A stretch of 64,000 nucleotides of DNA from Lutjanus erythropterus (lineage: Eukaryota; Chordata; Actinopteri; Lutjaniformes; Lutjanidae). A program made the position numbers and the translations under genes. The stretch's first letter is position 1; every line of letters starts with the position of its first letter. The notes beneath the pieces are model-generated. The model made no database searches. It saw only the letters and a list, made by a program, of their open reading frames with translations, and was not told the DNA's origin. This document shows, in pieces, positions 1 to 9,851 of the stretch. The stretch spans positions 18,492,695 to 18,556,694 of the forward strand of contig CM034606.1 in the NCBI GenBank assembly GCA_020091685.1. Reading direction: 5' to 3'.

Positions 1-1767
1 CAAGGTGTATATCATTTTCATGGACAAAATCCATAGAAAAGACAAGACTGTTCTGAGAAAAGTTATGCATCAACAATGTAATGACTTTGTCGGCTCATAT
101 CACTCAGATATTGTGTGTATTTTGCTCTCCAAACCTGACCATTTAACCTCGACATGTCGACATCCCAAACATAATAAAAGGCAGGGCTGGGCTGTAGATG
201 AACTGTGTGATTTACAGCCTTTGTCAGGTCACACAGGTGAGAGTCCTTTCTTTACCTCCCTCTGTTTTGTCCCGTCCAACAGGTGTGTTTTCTCTCTCAG
301 GTCTGATTGCACTCACACCTCCTCCTGCCCCCCCTCCTCCCTGCTATCCTCTCACCCTCCTGCCAGCTTAGCTAGCCAGGACAGGCCTCCTTCCACTCCA
401 AAACCATGATTGCATTCTTGAGCTATTCCTCCCCCTCCTTCAGAACAAGAGCCCTCCGCATCTTCCCTCCCTTTCAAGTAGAGGCTGCCGGCCGCGTTTC
501 CCCTTTGAAGATGTAATCTTGGAAAACACAGAGACATCTCCAGGATTATCTTAAATGTCTTCAGTATGTCAACAGCCTGGCCCCGTTGCGGAGCAGCGCT
601 GGCTGTTTAAAGGGTCGGGCGCGATGACAGCCGAGGAAAATGCCGCATCGCAGAGGTAATCACAGGGTCAACTCCGCTGACTCCATTCAGGGCCAAAACT
701 CCCCACTGTTACAACTGGATGATAACAGACACAATGAAATGATGTATTTCCCCCATGTGGGCAAGGCCGTGTTTACAATTGAAGGTAATAGCAGGCAGCG
801 GAGCGCTCCATAACAGATGGTGTTGGTAGGTGAGGTTCATTTATGTCATGGCGTTTCCCAAAATGTTATGAAAATCCGAATGGTGCTGTGTCTTAACTAA
901 GCATACACAATAAGATGAGAAGCATCATTGAGTAGTCACAAGAGGGAGAGTTACTATACACCAAATTAGAGGCACATAAGTGGGCGCTCCTTGAAAAGGA
1001 TCTTGACTTTGTAATCATATCAGATGTTATCGGGAGGAGATTTTAGGAAGGGTAAGTGCTCGGAAACTAAATCAGAGAGAAGCTGCCTAGGGAACACGTT
1101 GTTATCATAATTACCTGCTGAGCGATGACTGCAGAACCAGTGTTGATGTTGACGCCGAGCTGCCCTCTTCTCTCTCCGACGAGGCTGTCTTGTGTGGGCT
1201 GCTGCCTTCCACACATCTCTTTGTGCTCTGTTCTATGTGTGTTTTCTTTCTTTCTGTTTTCCCCCCCTTCCCTTCAGCCAGGCAGGAACACAAACTGCAG
1301 GCCAAAAAATGCAAATATTGTTTTGGTGAGATCTGGCTCAGAGATTTTGGGACAGACTTGCGTCAGTGTGTACGTGCGGGTGCTGGCAGGCTCTGGGGCA
1401 GTGGCGTAAGGTAGTTACGACAGTAGGCCCTAGTGCACGCTAGTGATTTGACATTTGAGATAATCAACATAGATATTATCCCACAATCATCATTGAACAT
1501 CTGTCCTGTGTATGACAAAAATACCAAAGAAAATAAATAATTCATTTAATTGAGTAGTTTTTTTTAAAGTGTTTGTTTGTCGTCTTTATAGTTCATGTAG
1601 AATAAGAAAATAATTTTGATATAGATTGCTACCGACTATTTTACCAAAAAAACATGACAGACATGGCCTTTTCGAGCAAATAGAATTTTAATTTTCAATG
1701 CAACTTCTTGTTAGAACACAACTGTATATGTTTACAAAGTGGCAATCTGAATAAGAGATAGGAGGTC
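1..1767. other. Single-copy non-coding sequence
   Basis: I see no repeat family and no supported gene here. An open frame runs from 5 to 409 on the plus strand, but its composition changes from AT-rich to a CT-rich low-complexity tail (Ser/Pro-rich) and it has no recognisable domain. A donor-like CACACAG/GTGAGAG near 235 and an acceptor-like CCAACAG near 282 are present but do not bound an obvious exon. The stretch 640-900 is balanced in composition and could hold regulatory sequence. Confidence 0.6.
1278..1325 (+). other. Candidate 48-bp micro-exon with strong splice signals
   Basis: A long pyrimidine tract (about 1235-1274) ends in CCCTTCAG at 1270-1277. A donor-like TTTTG/GTGAGA follows at 1325/1326. 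The enclosed 48 bases are a multiple of three, so skipping would keep frame. In the frame with two leading bases they read RQEHKLQAKKCKYCF, a basic peptide with a CxxC pair reminiscent of half a zinc finger. I do not recognise the protein. No neighbouring exon joins it in phase, and splice-like signals arise by chance in a window this size, so this stays a candidate. Confidence 0.2.
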
Positions 1768-1910
1768 AAGATGTACCTTTATTGATCCCCTGTAGGGAAA
1801 ATTCAATTTTACGCAGCAGCACAAGGGAAAAAATTAGGCATGCAAGGGGCAAATGAAATTAAAATAGAATGAAAATGAGATAAAATGGAAATACTGTATA
1901 TAAGAAAAAG
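1768..1910 (-). mobile_element. 3' tail of a Rex1-like LINE (fragment)
   Basis: On the minus strand the segment contains CAGGGGATCAATAAAGGTAC preceded by GAATTTTCCCTA. This is the pattern of the very common teleost tail GAATTTCCCC..GGGGATCAATAAAGT, which I associate with Rex1-type non-LTR retrotransposons. Only the terminal part is visible, and no reverse-transcriptase reading frame accompanies it. It looks like the usual 5'-truncated copy. The name is from memory; the tail pattern is directly visible. Confidence 0.5.
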
Positions 1911-2029
1911 ATCTGTCACTTGTATTCTGCATCATGGATGGATTTATGAGACAAGGGGCCCCTGGACGCAGACATGTAGGCCTTCCACCCCGTATTTATA
2001 GGAGCACGCCCAGATTGAAAGTGACACAA

Positions 2030-2570
2030 TAGCCACGTTTCTATCACAAGTAACTTTCTTCAGGGATCAGGAACCTTTGCAGGAACTAAGTGTGGTTCCA
2101 CTGCAGGGTCCAGGGTCTCCCATAAGTCACTGCCCAGAGGATAATACAGAGTTTTATTTTCCAAAAGTACAGGAACTTTTGGGAGTGGGGCACATGTGAG
2201 TGCTCGCATTTTTATTTCAGCCAACATTTTAAAAACCTGGAGCCACAAAGCAGTTCGTTCATTGTGCTTTGACACATCAACATGGCGTCACAGATGAAAA
2301 AAGACAACTGATGGACCAAAACAACGGTGCCTGTCCGTCAGTCAGTTTATATGATGCCATCATTGTTTTCATTCATAGTGGTGTGCAGAAATGATGTGCA
2401 AAATGAGTTGTCTCTTTTCCATATGTGAGCAGACTAATTCACCTAATATTCACAGATCTTAAGACTGTGGTGAAAACACAGACAACAAAAGGCTGAAGAA
2501 ACTTTATAGTTCCTTGAAAAGTAGTTCCCGGGACAAAAAGTTCCAGGTATTTTGGGTGGAAATGCAGCTA
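2030..2570. mobile_element. TIR-bearing non-autonomous DNA element (about 540 bp)
   Basis: The left end TAGCCACGTTTCTATCA and the reverse complement of the right end TAGCTGCATTTCCACCC match over about 17 bases, giving imperfect terminal inverted repeats. Inside both ends are GGAACC/GTTCC-rich stretches, for example GTAGTTCCCGGGACAAAAAG near 2520, that extend the inverted symmetry. No transposase frame is present. I recall similar AGCTGCGTTTCCA ends from teleost repeats but cannot name the family. No clear target-site duplication is visible. Confidence 0.6.
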
Positions 2571-3693
2571 ATGTTGTTCCTGGAAGCTCAGGCAAACCAG
2601 AGACGTCATCGTCTCTGTTTCAAACACCAACATGCTCCTGCTGGCACACAGAGCCCGCCTGCATGGTTTTTTTTTTTTTCTTACAAATGATCTGTTTGAA
2701 TGAAATGCGGCCGTGGCTCTCCTCACTGTTGGCATTTAAACGGGAGGAAATAACAGATGATGATATCAGAGTGGGTGAGAGTGAAGGAGAGGGAGAGCCC
2801 ACTCGAGGAGGAGGAGAAAACACTTGACCTGTTTGTTTTGGGAAAATGGTATTCCTCTGCTAATTTCCTCCTGATAAGTATCTGACAGCTCCTAGTAAAG
2901 TGTTTTATCTTGGCTGGAGGGAAATGGCTTCTCTCACTCACAGCGCCAATCGATTTCAGAGACTCTCGTTGCTTTAAATTGCATTCTCTGTTTTTTTTAG
3001 ACTTCTTCTATTTGCATAGAGGTAATCAATTACATATATTAGCCTGCCGCTTTTAGCTTAACGTGGACTTTCTCCTTCCCTCCTGCTCGCTTCTTCCTTA
3101 CCTCTCGAGACGCTGCTGCAAATTCTGGCTCTCTCCTCTTCCACCTAACATCATTGACTGCTGTTTGCCGTGTTGGGGGGCATTGATTTTTACTGCTCTG
3201 CCTCTCTCTGGTTTAACAGTTGATGAGTTGTGTTAAGACGCCCAGGGACAGCCCTGCCTGTTTTAAGGAGATGAGGTCGGCTTTTATAGCTCTCCTGCTT
3301 CCTCAGCCTTGGATGATAAGATGTGTGTGTATATGTGAGTGTGTGCACATGTGAGTGAGTCTGTCTGTATGAGCTGAGCAGCCGCTTGAGACTAGGATTC
3401 CCCCCAGGAAGCTAAAGTAAACGTTGTGGTGTTAAGGGCTTTTAACAGGCAAACTTGGGCTTTGTCATCTCCAGCATTTGAATCACTTTAAAGACTTTGC
3501 ACAGAAAATTGGTTTGCCTCCTCAGTCAATGAGCAGCCACATCATCAGATACGATTACCAGGATTGAAGTGTTAAGAGAGTAATGCCGAGTGCGATTATG
3601 AAACTGGCTCGAGTGGAGAGTTGACACAGAGTTTAGATTCAAAGGCGACAGGAATTTTTAGTCTTACAGCGGCACCTATAACCCCCCACAGCC
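2571..3693. other. Single-copy non-coding sequence
   Basis: No gene or repeat family is recognised. The stretch 2745-2825 is purine-rich on the plus strand and creates spurious frames. The stretch 2975-3065 has short AT-rich motifs (TTTGCATA, GTAATCAATTA) of the kind seen in developmental enhancers. The stretch 3440-3660 is balanced, non-repetitive sequence. All regulatory suggestions here are inference. Confidence 0.5.
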
Positions 3694-3716
3694 CACACAC
3701 ACACACACACACACAC
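3694..3716 (+). repeat. (CA)n microsatellite
   Basis: A perfect CA dinucleotide run of about 23 bases, flanked by GCC and TCAG. Confidence 0.95.
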
Positions 3717-3829
3717 TCAGAAGTCATAGATACAGACACAAACCTCATTTAACACGATTAGTTTCTTTGAGGATTTTACCGCAGCCTCTTATATCCGGGA
3801 TGAAAGAGTTCACACTTCTGACAGGGGAG

Positions 3830-3849
3830 AAAAAAAAAAAAAAAAAAAA
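3830..3849 (+). repeat. Poly(A) tract, 20 bases
   Basis: An uninterrupted A run preceded by GGGGAG. No retroposon body is recognisable upstream, so it is listed only as a mononucleotide repeat. Confidence 0.95.
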
Positions 3850-4432
3850 GCTGGAGTCTGCAGAAGCTTGTACGGCGCACTCAGCTTTTCACTGCAATAT
3901 TCACCACATTATTAAGGAACACATTGCTTTGTGCTGTGTTGCTCTCAACACCATCTGTAGTGTGCTGCTCAAGTGGTAGCAATTTTCTCGTAGTCTCGTG
4001 TCTCTCACGCAGTATTACAAGTGAAACTCGATTGCAGATCTCCGCTCGGTGTTCTAGTGCATTTAGTCTCTCATAAACGTTTGGATTCTTCCGTGATTGC
4101 TCCCCGGCAGTTTCCAATATGCAGAAATGCACTGCCGTCTCACTATTTAGCTCCCTCTCGCACTCTCTGCTTTGAAAGCTGATGTCATTTCACAGTGAAA
4201 ACATTTACCCAGTATTGCTTTCCCAGTATAATCCAGTCTATCCTCTGGTGTAATAAAACTGCTGTTGTTTTTTTTTTTGTTTTTTGTTTTTTTTTAACCA
4301 ACCTTTAGGGGATAGTTTGGAATATTTAGAGGGTTGTACGCTGCATGAGGTACGTGTCGATAGATGCAAAGTCAAACTCCACAAAGAAACAAAAGATAGA
4401 AAAAGCAGCCTATAGTTAATTCAGGTTTGAGA
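3850..4432. other. Single-copy non-coding sequence with a T-rich tract
   Basis: No gene is supported. A T-rich tract interrupted by G lies at 4267-4295. An open frame on the minus strand (3881-4132) has no recognisable domain. Confidence 0.5.
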
Positions 4433-4750
4433 TTAAAAGGATAGTTTGGATTAATAGAAGTGGGGTGTTTGAGGCACTAGTCAGTAAATTACCTTCAGCA
4501 GGTGCCGGTCAGCACACCCCCAGTTAGAAGAAGCAGAGAGGGGCGCTATCATGAAAGCTCAGCTCTTTTTTGGCAGGAAATGGCTGTTAGACAACCCAAA
4601 TGTTGCTCTCTTCAATGCAATCAAACTCCATAGGCAAAATCAGTCATTTTTACCTTGCAGAACATGGGAGTTGCTGATCTACTGCTGCCTTGATATGTTA
4701 GCTTGTTTGTGTTATTGTGTGACTTCGGTGGATCTGAACTATCCTTTTAA
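4433..4750 (+). mobile_element. Foldback family A, 318-bp monomer
   Basis: The element starts TTAAAAGGATAGTTTGGATT and ends CTGAACTATCCTTTTAA, so the termini are inverted repeats of each other with TTAA at both edges. Its interior matches segments of the larger copies at 23972-24764 and 53167-53893: the CAAACTCCATAGGCAAAATC block, TTTGCAGAACATGGGAGTTG-like text, and TGTTATTGTGTGACTTC near the right end. It has no coding capacity beyond short frames. This is the only copy in the window that looks like an undivided monomer with both ends. Confidence 0.85.
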
Positions 4751-6227
4751 AACACAGAAGCCACCACCACAAGCCAACCCCACTTAAAATAACGCAAACT
4801 TCCTCTGAAAGGAAGCTAAAGACAGCTCTGTGGTATGGTTGCGAAATGACGTTGCCTTTTAAAAAAGATGTGATGGAAGGAATATTGAAAATCAGCTTTA
4901 GTATAATAATTGAGCTTTCAGAACTTAATGTATGGCCAACTTAACAGTGTGATATTATAATCTTTCTCTTAAACCCATAACCTTTACACACTGGCTGCAC
5001 ACACGTTTTTAAGAGGGTCCATTGGTGCGTGTTATAGCTGGGTAATATCAACCTAATAGGCTTACCTGTCAGCACTGTACGGGACGAAGACCCTGTAAAT
5101 CACATTTGTCTGCGACACCTGCTCGCCTCCCTGCGTATTTATGGGTTTCTCCTCCGCCCTGTCCTCTTTTTGTTGGCCTCGGTCCAACATCAGACCCCTC
5201 TTCCCACAGTATGTTCTTCAGTATGTTCCCCTCTTCTCGTGGATTAAATGAATGAGCAGGTGTTACGATGTATGGGGGCCCCATTTAGTCCATACTGCCC
5301 TTCTGTTCAAACCACTCATGTATTGTTTTCAAGACATTAAGAGGAGATATTTTACATTTAGTCTTACAATGACAGCTTTTGTATTTCAACCCATGTTTTT
5401 TTTCTGTTTAAACATTACATGCAAACATCTTATTTTATTATAACTTCAGCAAAGCTCTGAAATGTCAAAACCAACTCATTGTGGAGAACTATTAACTTGA
5501 TTTCCTGCGAACATGGTGTTTTCAAAAGATAAACTGTACTCAAGAGGTGTAGACAGACAAAGATGTACTCAAAACAATTCACTTGTATAGTTCACGTTGT
5601 TCTTTTCAGTAGTACTGATATCAAATCTCCTCTACTTTCCCATATTTCTGTGTGAATAGCTGCGTCCCACTGGCCAAAATTTCTTCGACTCTGATTAGTA
5701 GTGCCAAGATATACTGTACCTCTTGGAAAATGGCCACAAGGGCAGCCTGGAGCAGAGGAAGCTTGTTTGCATCAGTGTAGAGATTGTAAGTGATGAAACA
5801 ATGGGAAGAGAGAGAAAAGAGAGTGGTGCGTCTTCCTCTGGGAGTGTCGTTGCAAGAAGACCTTAAGATAAAGACTGGAATTGTTTCTTTTGCATATTCA
5901 TCTAATGTTTTTTCTGTCAAATGTAAAGAGGTTTTATTCCCATTTCATCCATTTCTGCTTTATTTTAAATGAAAACAAACTGAAAGATGCTGAAAAGCTC
6001 CACAGAGCTGAGGGGAACTGCAGGATCTGGTGATAATTCTCTGTGAAACAGTGAACTGTTTGTACATTATATGTAATACTTTGGTGCATACATGCATTGC
6101 CACATATTTTCATGAGAATACATTTAAAGTATGTTGAATGTCGTGCATCAGTCTGAAGTGTCATCTTTTCTAAGCGTTTCTTATCCTATGAGTCTACAGC
6201 CAGCTAGCAGCTCTCTTGAGTATGTGT
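4751..6227. other. Single-copy non-coding sequence
   Basis: No recognisable gene, RNA or repeat family. Short open frames on both strands (for example minus 5621-5920) show no domains and no supporting splice signals. Confidence 0.5.
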
Positions 6228-6451
6228 AGCAGAGCAGAGCTTTGAGCTAAATGCAAACATCAGCATGCTGACATGCTCACAGTGACAATTCTAACATGCT
6301 GATGTTAAACATGTAGTATTGACCTGGTTTACCACCTTAGCGTAGCCTGTTAGCATGCTAAAGTAAACAACAATTGAGCAGGAGTTGATAGGAATGCTAT
6401 CAGTTTTTCAGGTTTAGATTCTGACCTGATGATGGCATTATGGTCACTAGC
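6228..6451 (+). mobile_element. Degenerate copy of an abundant acanthomorph interspersed repeat
   Basis: The text GCTAAATGCAAACATCAGC, followed by ATGCTGACATGCTCACAGTG and later CCTGTTAGCATGCTAAAGT, matches a very common fish repeat rich in GCTAACATGC words. The order of blocks is as I remember it: TGCTGATGTTAAACATGTAG, TTTACCACCTTAGCGTAG, then GTTGATAGGAATG and GGCATTATGGTCA-like text. I do not know a certain family name. No coding frame. Confidence 0.65.
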
Positions 6452-6538
6452 ATGTCTAAAAACAGTCGTGCAGAGGAAGAGGAAAGGCGTTGGTTTTTAA
6501 GTTTTTGTTGTATAATTGGCTAATGTGGTATTTCATCT

Positions 6539-7144
6539 AGGGATGGGTACTGCTTTTACCGGTTTTATTGATATTGACATTGATACTGATACTGCTTGTC
6601 GACACTCTTATTGATACTACTCACTGTAATTTGGTGCAAAAAGTAGACAAGTTATGAAAAGATGTGAAAAGATTCATCAGAACAGAAATAAGTTCAATTG
6701 TTTCTGGAGTTATTGCATTCAGCTGTATTGTAATTAAATTTGGTAAAGTCAACCCACATTATTGAATATTTTGCAGGCTTTCTGCAGGTTCATAAGAAGT
6801 CTTGAATCCAGTAATCTGAATTTTAGGGCTTAAAATGTTTTAAAAAGTCTTAAATACAAAAATGGATTGAGTTGTGAAGTTAACATTACTTTTGTAAACT
6901 TGCATTAACTTTGGTCTTGCTTTTAAATGTGTTTTTTGGGAAAATTTGCATCAGTCGCGTTGTAACAACTACAAAATGAACCCAGTGTATGGACATAAAA
7001 TAGGGCTTAATTTGCATCTATAATGGAAACCTGCAGAAACCTTAATTGTTGCCCAGCATCTTTGTCCATGAGCTTATTGATATTTCAGAACTGATCAATC
7101 AGGAACCACTGCTGGTTTAGTATCTGTTTTTGATACCCTTCCCT
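6539..7144. mobile_element. TIR element with AGGGATGGGTA ends (about 606 bp)
   Basis: The left end AGGGATGGGTACTG and the reverse complement of the right end AGGGAAGGGTATCA are near-identical inverted repeats. Next to the left end are words such as ACCGG and TTGATATTGACATTGATACT, typical of the teleost GGGATGGGTATCG-type repeats. The interior is AT-rich and non-coding. An 8-bp target duplication is not evident (flanks TTTCATCT and GATTCCAT). Confidence 0.6.
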
Positions 7145-8416
7145 GATTCCATGATAGTTTTCCTGAGGAAACTTCAATCAGTTGAATTGAAGTGCGTCAC
7201 AGATGTCTCGAGACAGAATGTGTTTGTCGGCTAATCCCAAAACCTGTGTGTATGTGTATGTTCTGGGCCTATACGCTGGATTTGTATCAGCCTGTAAAGG
7301 GGGCAGCGAAGCAGTGAAGAGAGACTAAGAGAGGTGTATTAAGGCGGTGAATCTCGCCGCTGTGTGTGTAATGGACTCAGGATGAGGGGCTGACCAAGAG
7401 CCCGGCTGCTGATAACCTTTAGGAAGGACATTGTTCCTGTGCAGCGGGGGGTGGGGTCGCGTGGGGGGATGTACGGGACTGCTGCAGTATACAGGCACGG
7501 CAGTGGCAGTGTGATAGGTGGTGCAGTTGTTCATTGGTTCATTGGCTTTCCGGCAGGGTTAGGAGGTAGAGTAAATGGGGCAGTATAGCAAACTCCCTCA
7601 TGGCTTCTTCCCGCATACATTTTTCAACAGCGGGGTGTATTTCTCTGTGATACATTTGTCCTCTGTCTGAACCAGGTTCTCCCTGGCATTCCATTAAAAG
7701 AAATTTAACAGCCTTTTCTTCTGTCTTCCTTCCCCTCAGATCACCGCTAAAGGAGGGGGTCAGTGAGGGACCGTGTGTGAGGAATACATGAAGTCCAGGG
7801 AGGGGGAGGGGGCGGCGACCACAGCAGCAGCACCAGCGAGGTCAAAGTTCACACAGGTAAACAGATTCTTCTTTTAATCCACAGCTCGGTGATTGTGTGC
7901 ACCCTCTTTGGTTCTGGCTTCTGTTTTTTTTTTTTTTGTTTTTTTTTTCCGACGCGGAGCAGACTTGGCACGCAAAGGCGAAGTGAGGGAGTAATGTGGC
8001 TGGTTTTGATTGGACCCTCCTGGGCTGGCGGCCGGGGAGGAACTGGGAACTGAGCAGTCTGCAGCTGCTGTTTATGAGGAGCTGTGCGGGATCTTGTTTG
8101 GCTCCGTCCAAAAAAACCCAGCCAGTCCCCGCCGAGAAGCCTGTGGCCAGTGTCAATACTTGGAGAATAGAGCAGAACCCCAATGCTGTGATTCAAGAAC
8201 CATTTGTTTCCAAAAAATGTCACATTTTCTGTTTTTCAGAGTGGGCAGATGCAGGGCTGGGGAGTAGGGAAAAGATTTATGTGTTAATATATTTCTAGTG
8301 ACAAAAAGTAAACACAAGTTTAGCTTGTTGATTGAGTGCTTTTCTGGGCTACGTAACCATATCCCCGAGTGTAGATGTAAACTTTACCCCACTTTAACCT
8401 GATCCTATTTCTAACC
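7145..8416. other. Single-copy sequence with one candidate exon and T-rich tract
   Basis: The region is GC-richer between 7330 and 8130. It includes the splice-bounded segment 7740-7856 (listed separately) and two T runs at 7924-7948. Several frames of about 100 residues overlap here on both strands (7842-8298), which argues that they reflect composition and not coding. Confidence 0.5.
7740..7856 (+). other. Candidate 5' exon with start codon
   Basis: A strong polypyrimidine tract and CCCCTCAG precede 7740, and ACACAG/GTAAAC forms a good donor after 7856. Stop codons close every frame in the first half. From the ATG at 7788 a frame stays open to the donor: it begins MKSREGEGAATTAAA, ends ARSKFTQ (23 residues) and leaves the intron in phase 0. 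An in-frame TGA lies upstream. This layout fits a 5' UTR plus start exon. The residues are low-complexity, the start context is not strong, and I recognise no protein, so the call is tentative. Evolutionary conservation or RNA evidence would decide it. Confidence 0.25.
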
Positions 8417-8681
8417 TTAAAGGGATAGTTCAGATTTTTTGAAGTACCAGCACCAAAACTAAGCAATGAACTGCTGTGCAACAAAAGATATTTTAGCCAC
8501 TACAAAAAGGTCCACCTAAAACAATAATCAAGATCAGTTTAAATGTATGCTGTGTTTAGAATATTTAGAATAGCAGTTTATGGCTTAGCTTCTATGCTGG
8601 TGACCCTCTCTGCTTCTCCAAACTGGGGGTGTGCCCACCACCATCTACCCCCACATCAAAGAATTCAAACTATCCCTTTAA
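8417..8681. mobile_element. Foldback family A, centrally deleted inverted copy
   Basis: The ends are TTAAAGGGATAGTTCAGATT and, at the right, TTCAAACTATCCCTTTAA. Both halves carry the outer part of the family in opposite orientation. The left half has AAGCAATGAACTGCTGTG, GGTCCACCTAAAA and TTTAGAATATT. The right half has the complement of the AGAAGCAGAGAGG and CAGCATAGAAGCTAAG text. The inner arms seen in the 23972 copy are missing, so this is a hairpin element that lost its apex. Confidence 0.85.
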
Positions 8682-9059
8682 CTATGGGCTGCTTTTTCGT
8701 GCTTTTGGTTGTGGTTTAGGTGGCATATTATAGTAATTTGATATTGAATTGAATATGAGTACAGCACAATCCCAAAGAAATGCAATACTTTGAAGAGGTT
8801 ATTGTGGTTCAAATTCATATGTCTGGTGCCCATGCATTTCAAATTCTTCTCATGGCCTTGAATCAGAAAAATAAGCCATTTTTAAAAATAGGACCAGAGT
8901 GGTGCAAAACTCTGCCACCTAGCTCCAATTCTACACCCTCTTTTGCCTTCCCTCCTGTATTCTGTGCTACCAGGGATTAAGGAGGATGGTGAGGGGCTGA
9001 TGGGAGGGTTTGGAGGGCGGGTGGGGGGACAGATCCAGGAAGCAAATGGATAAATAAAG
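8682..9059. other. Single-copy non-coding sequence
   Basis: No recognisable gene or repeat. A short G-rich stretch lies at 8980-9030. Confidence 0.5.
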
Positions 9060-9320
9060 TGCTGGTTAATCTTCCTTAGTGTGGTGTGTGTGCGTGTGTG
9101 TGAACACTGAGCAATGGCAGCGTCCGGGGAACATCTGCCTCTCACACAAAAACACACACATGTGCACGCATATGTAGACAGACACAGATACTGTACACAC
9201 ATGCACGACTACCAGGGATCAGCCACGGCGATAAGCACACGGACGTCAGAGCACAGAAAGCGACAGGTTTAACACATACACACACGCACACAAATACACA
9301 CACACACACACACAAAAGTG
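9060..9320. repeat. GT/CA-rich low-complexity region
   Basis: A GT-rich stretch (about 9080-9102) is followed by interrupted CA text at 9142-9205 and by a (CA)n tract at 9273-9314. A minus-strand open frame across it encodes runs of Val-Cys, which is the typical artefact of a GT repeat. Confidence 0.9.
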
Positions 9321-9815
9321 ACAAGTAATGCACAGTGAAAGAGAGAAATACGCTGCCAGCCAGCTGAACAGAGCTGCAGAATGTGACAGCACCCGACTGC
9401 AGACACATGAAAGTATAGGAAGACGAAGTTTTACTGTGTCTCTCCACTGCTGTCACACTGGATTCATCTCGCCTGGTATCCATGGACTCATATCTGTTCT
9501 TTTTTTTTTCCTCTTCTCTCACATTAACACATACACAGTGCACCAGCAGTTGATCAAACAACTGTGCAATTGAGGCAGAATTTGGCCAGACAGCCAGCCA
9601 GGATGAGTAATGTAGAGCTCCGCTGGCTTAATTTGTTTAGAAAGCCTATCATCGCTGCAAACATGTTACAGACTGTTGCCGTTTACAGACGAGTATTTTC
9701 CCCCGCAGCTTTAATTGGATGCATTTTTAATGTTAGCGCCACATAGTGTGACCACTGTTGACACTGAACACTGTGGCCGTTGTGAGGCCATGGAGCTGAG
9801 ATTGAGGAGAGAGGA

Positions 9816-9818
<3 letters not shown>

Positions 9819-9849
<31 letters not shown>
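9819..9849 (+). repeat. (GT)n microsatellite
   Basis: A perfect GT run of about 31 bases, preceded by a GA-rich stretch (GAGGAGAGAGGAAGA). Confidence 0.95.

Positions 9850-9851
<2 letters not shown>

Noticed and set aside
5..409. 134-codon frame at the left edge as a coding exon
   Set aside because: The second half is Ser/Pro low complexity from CT-rich DNA. The splice-like sites inside it fit no consistent exon.
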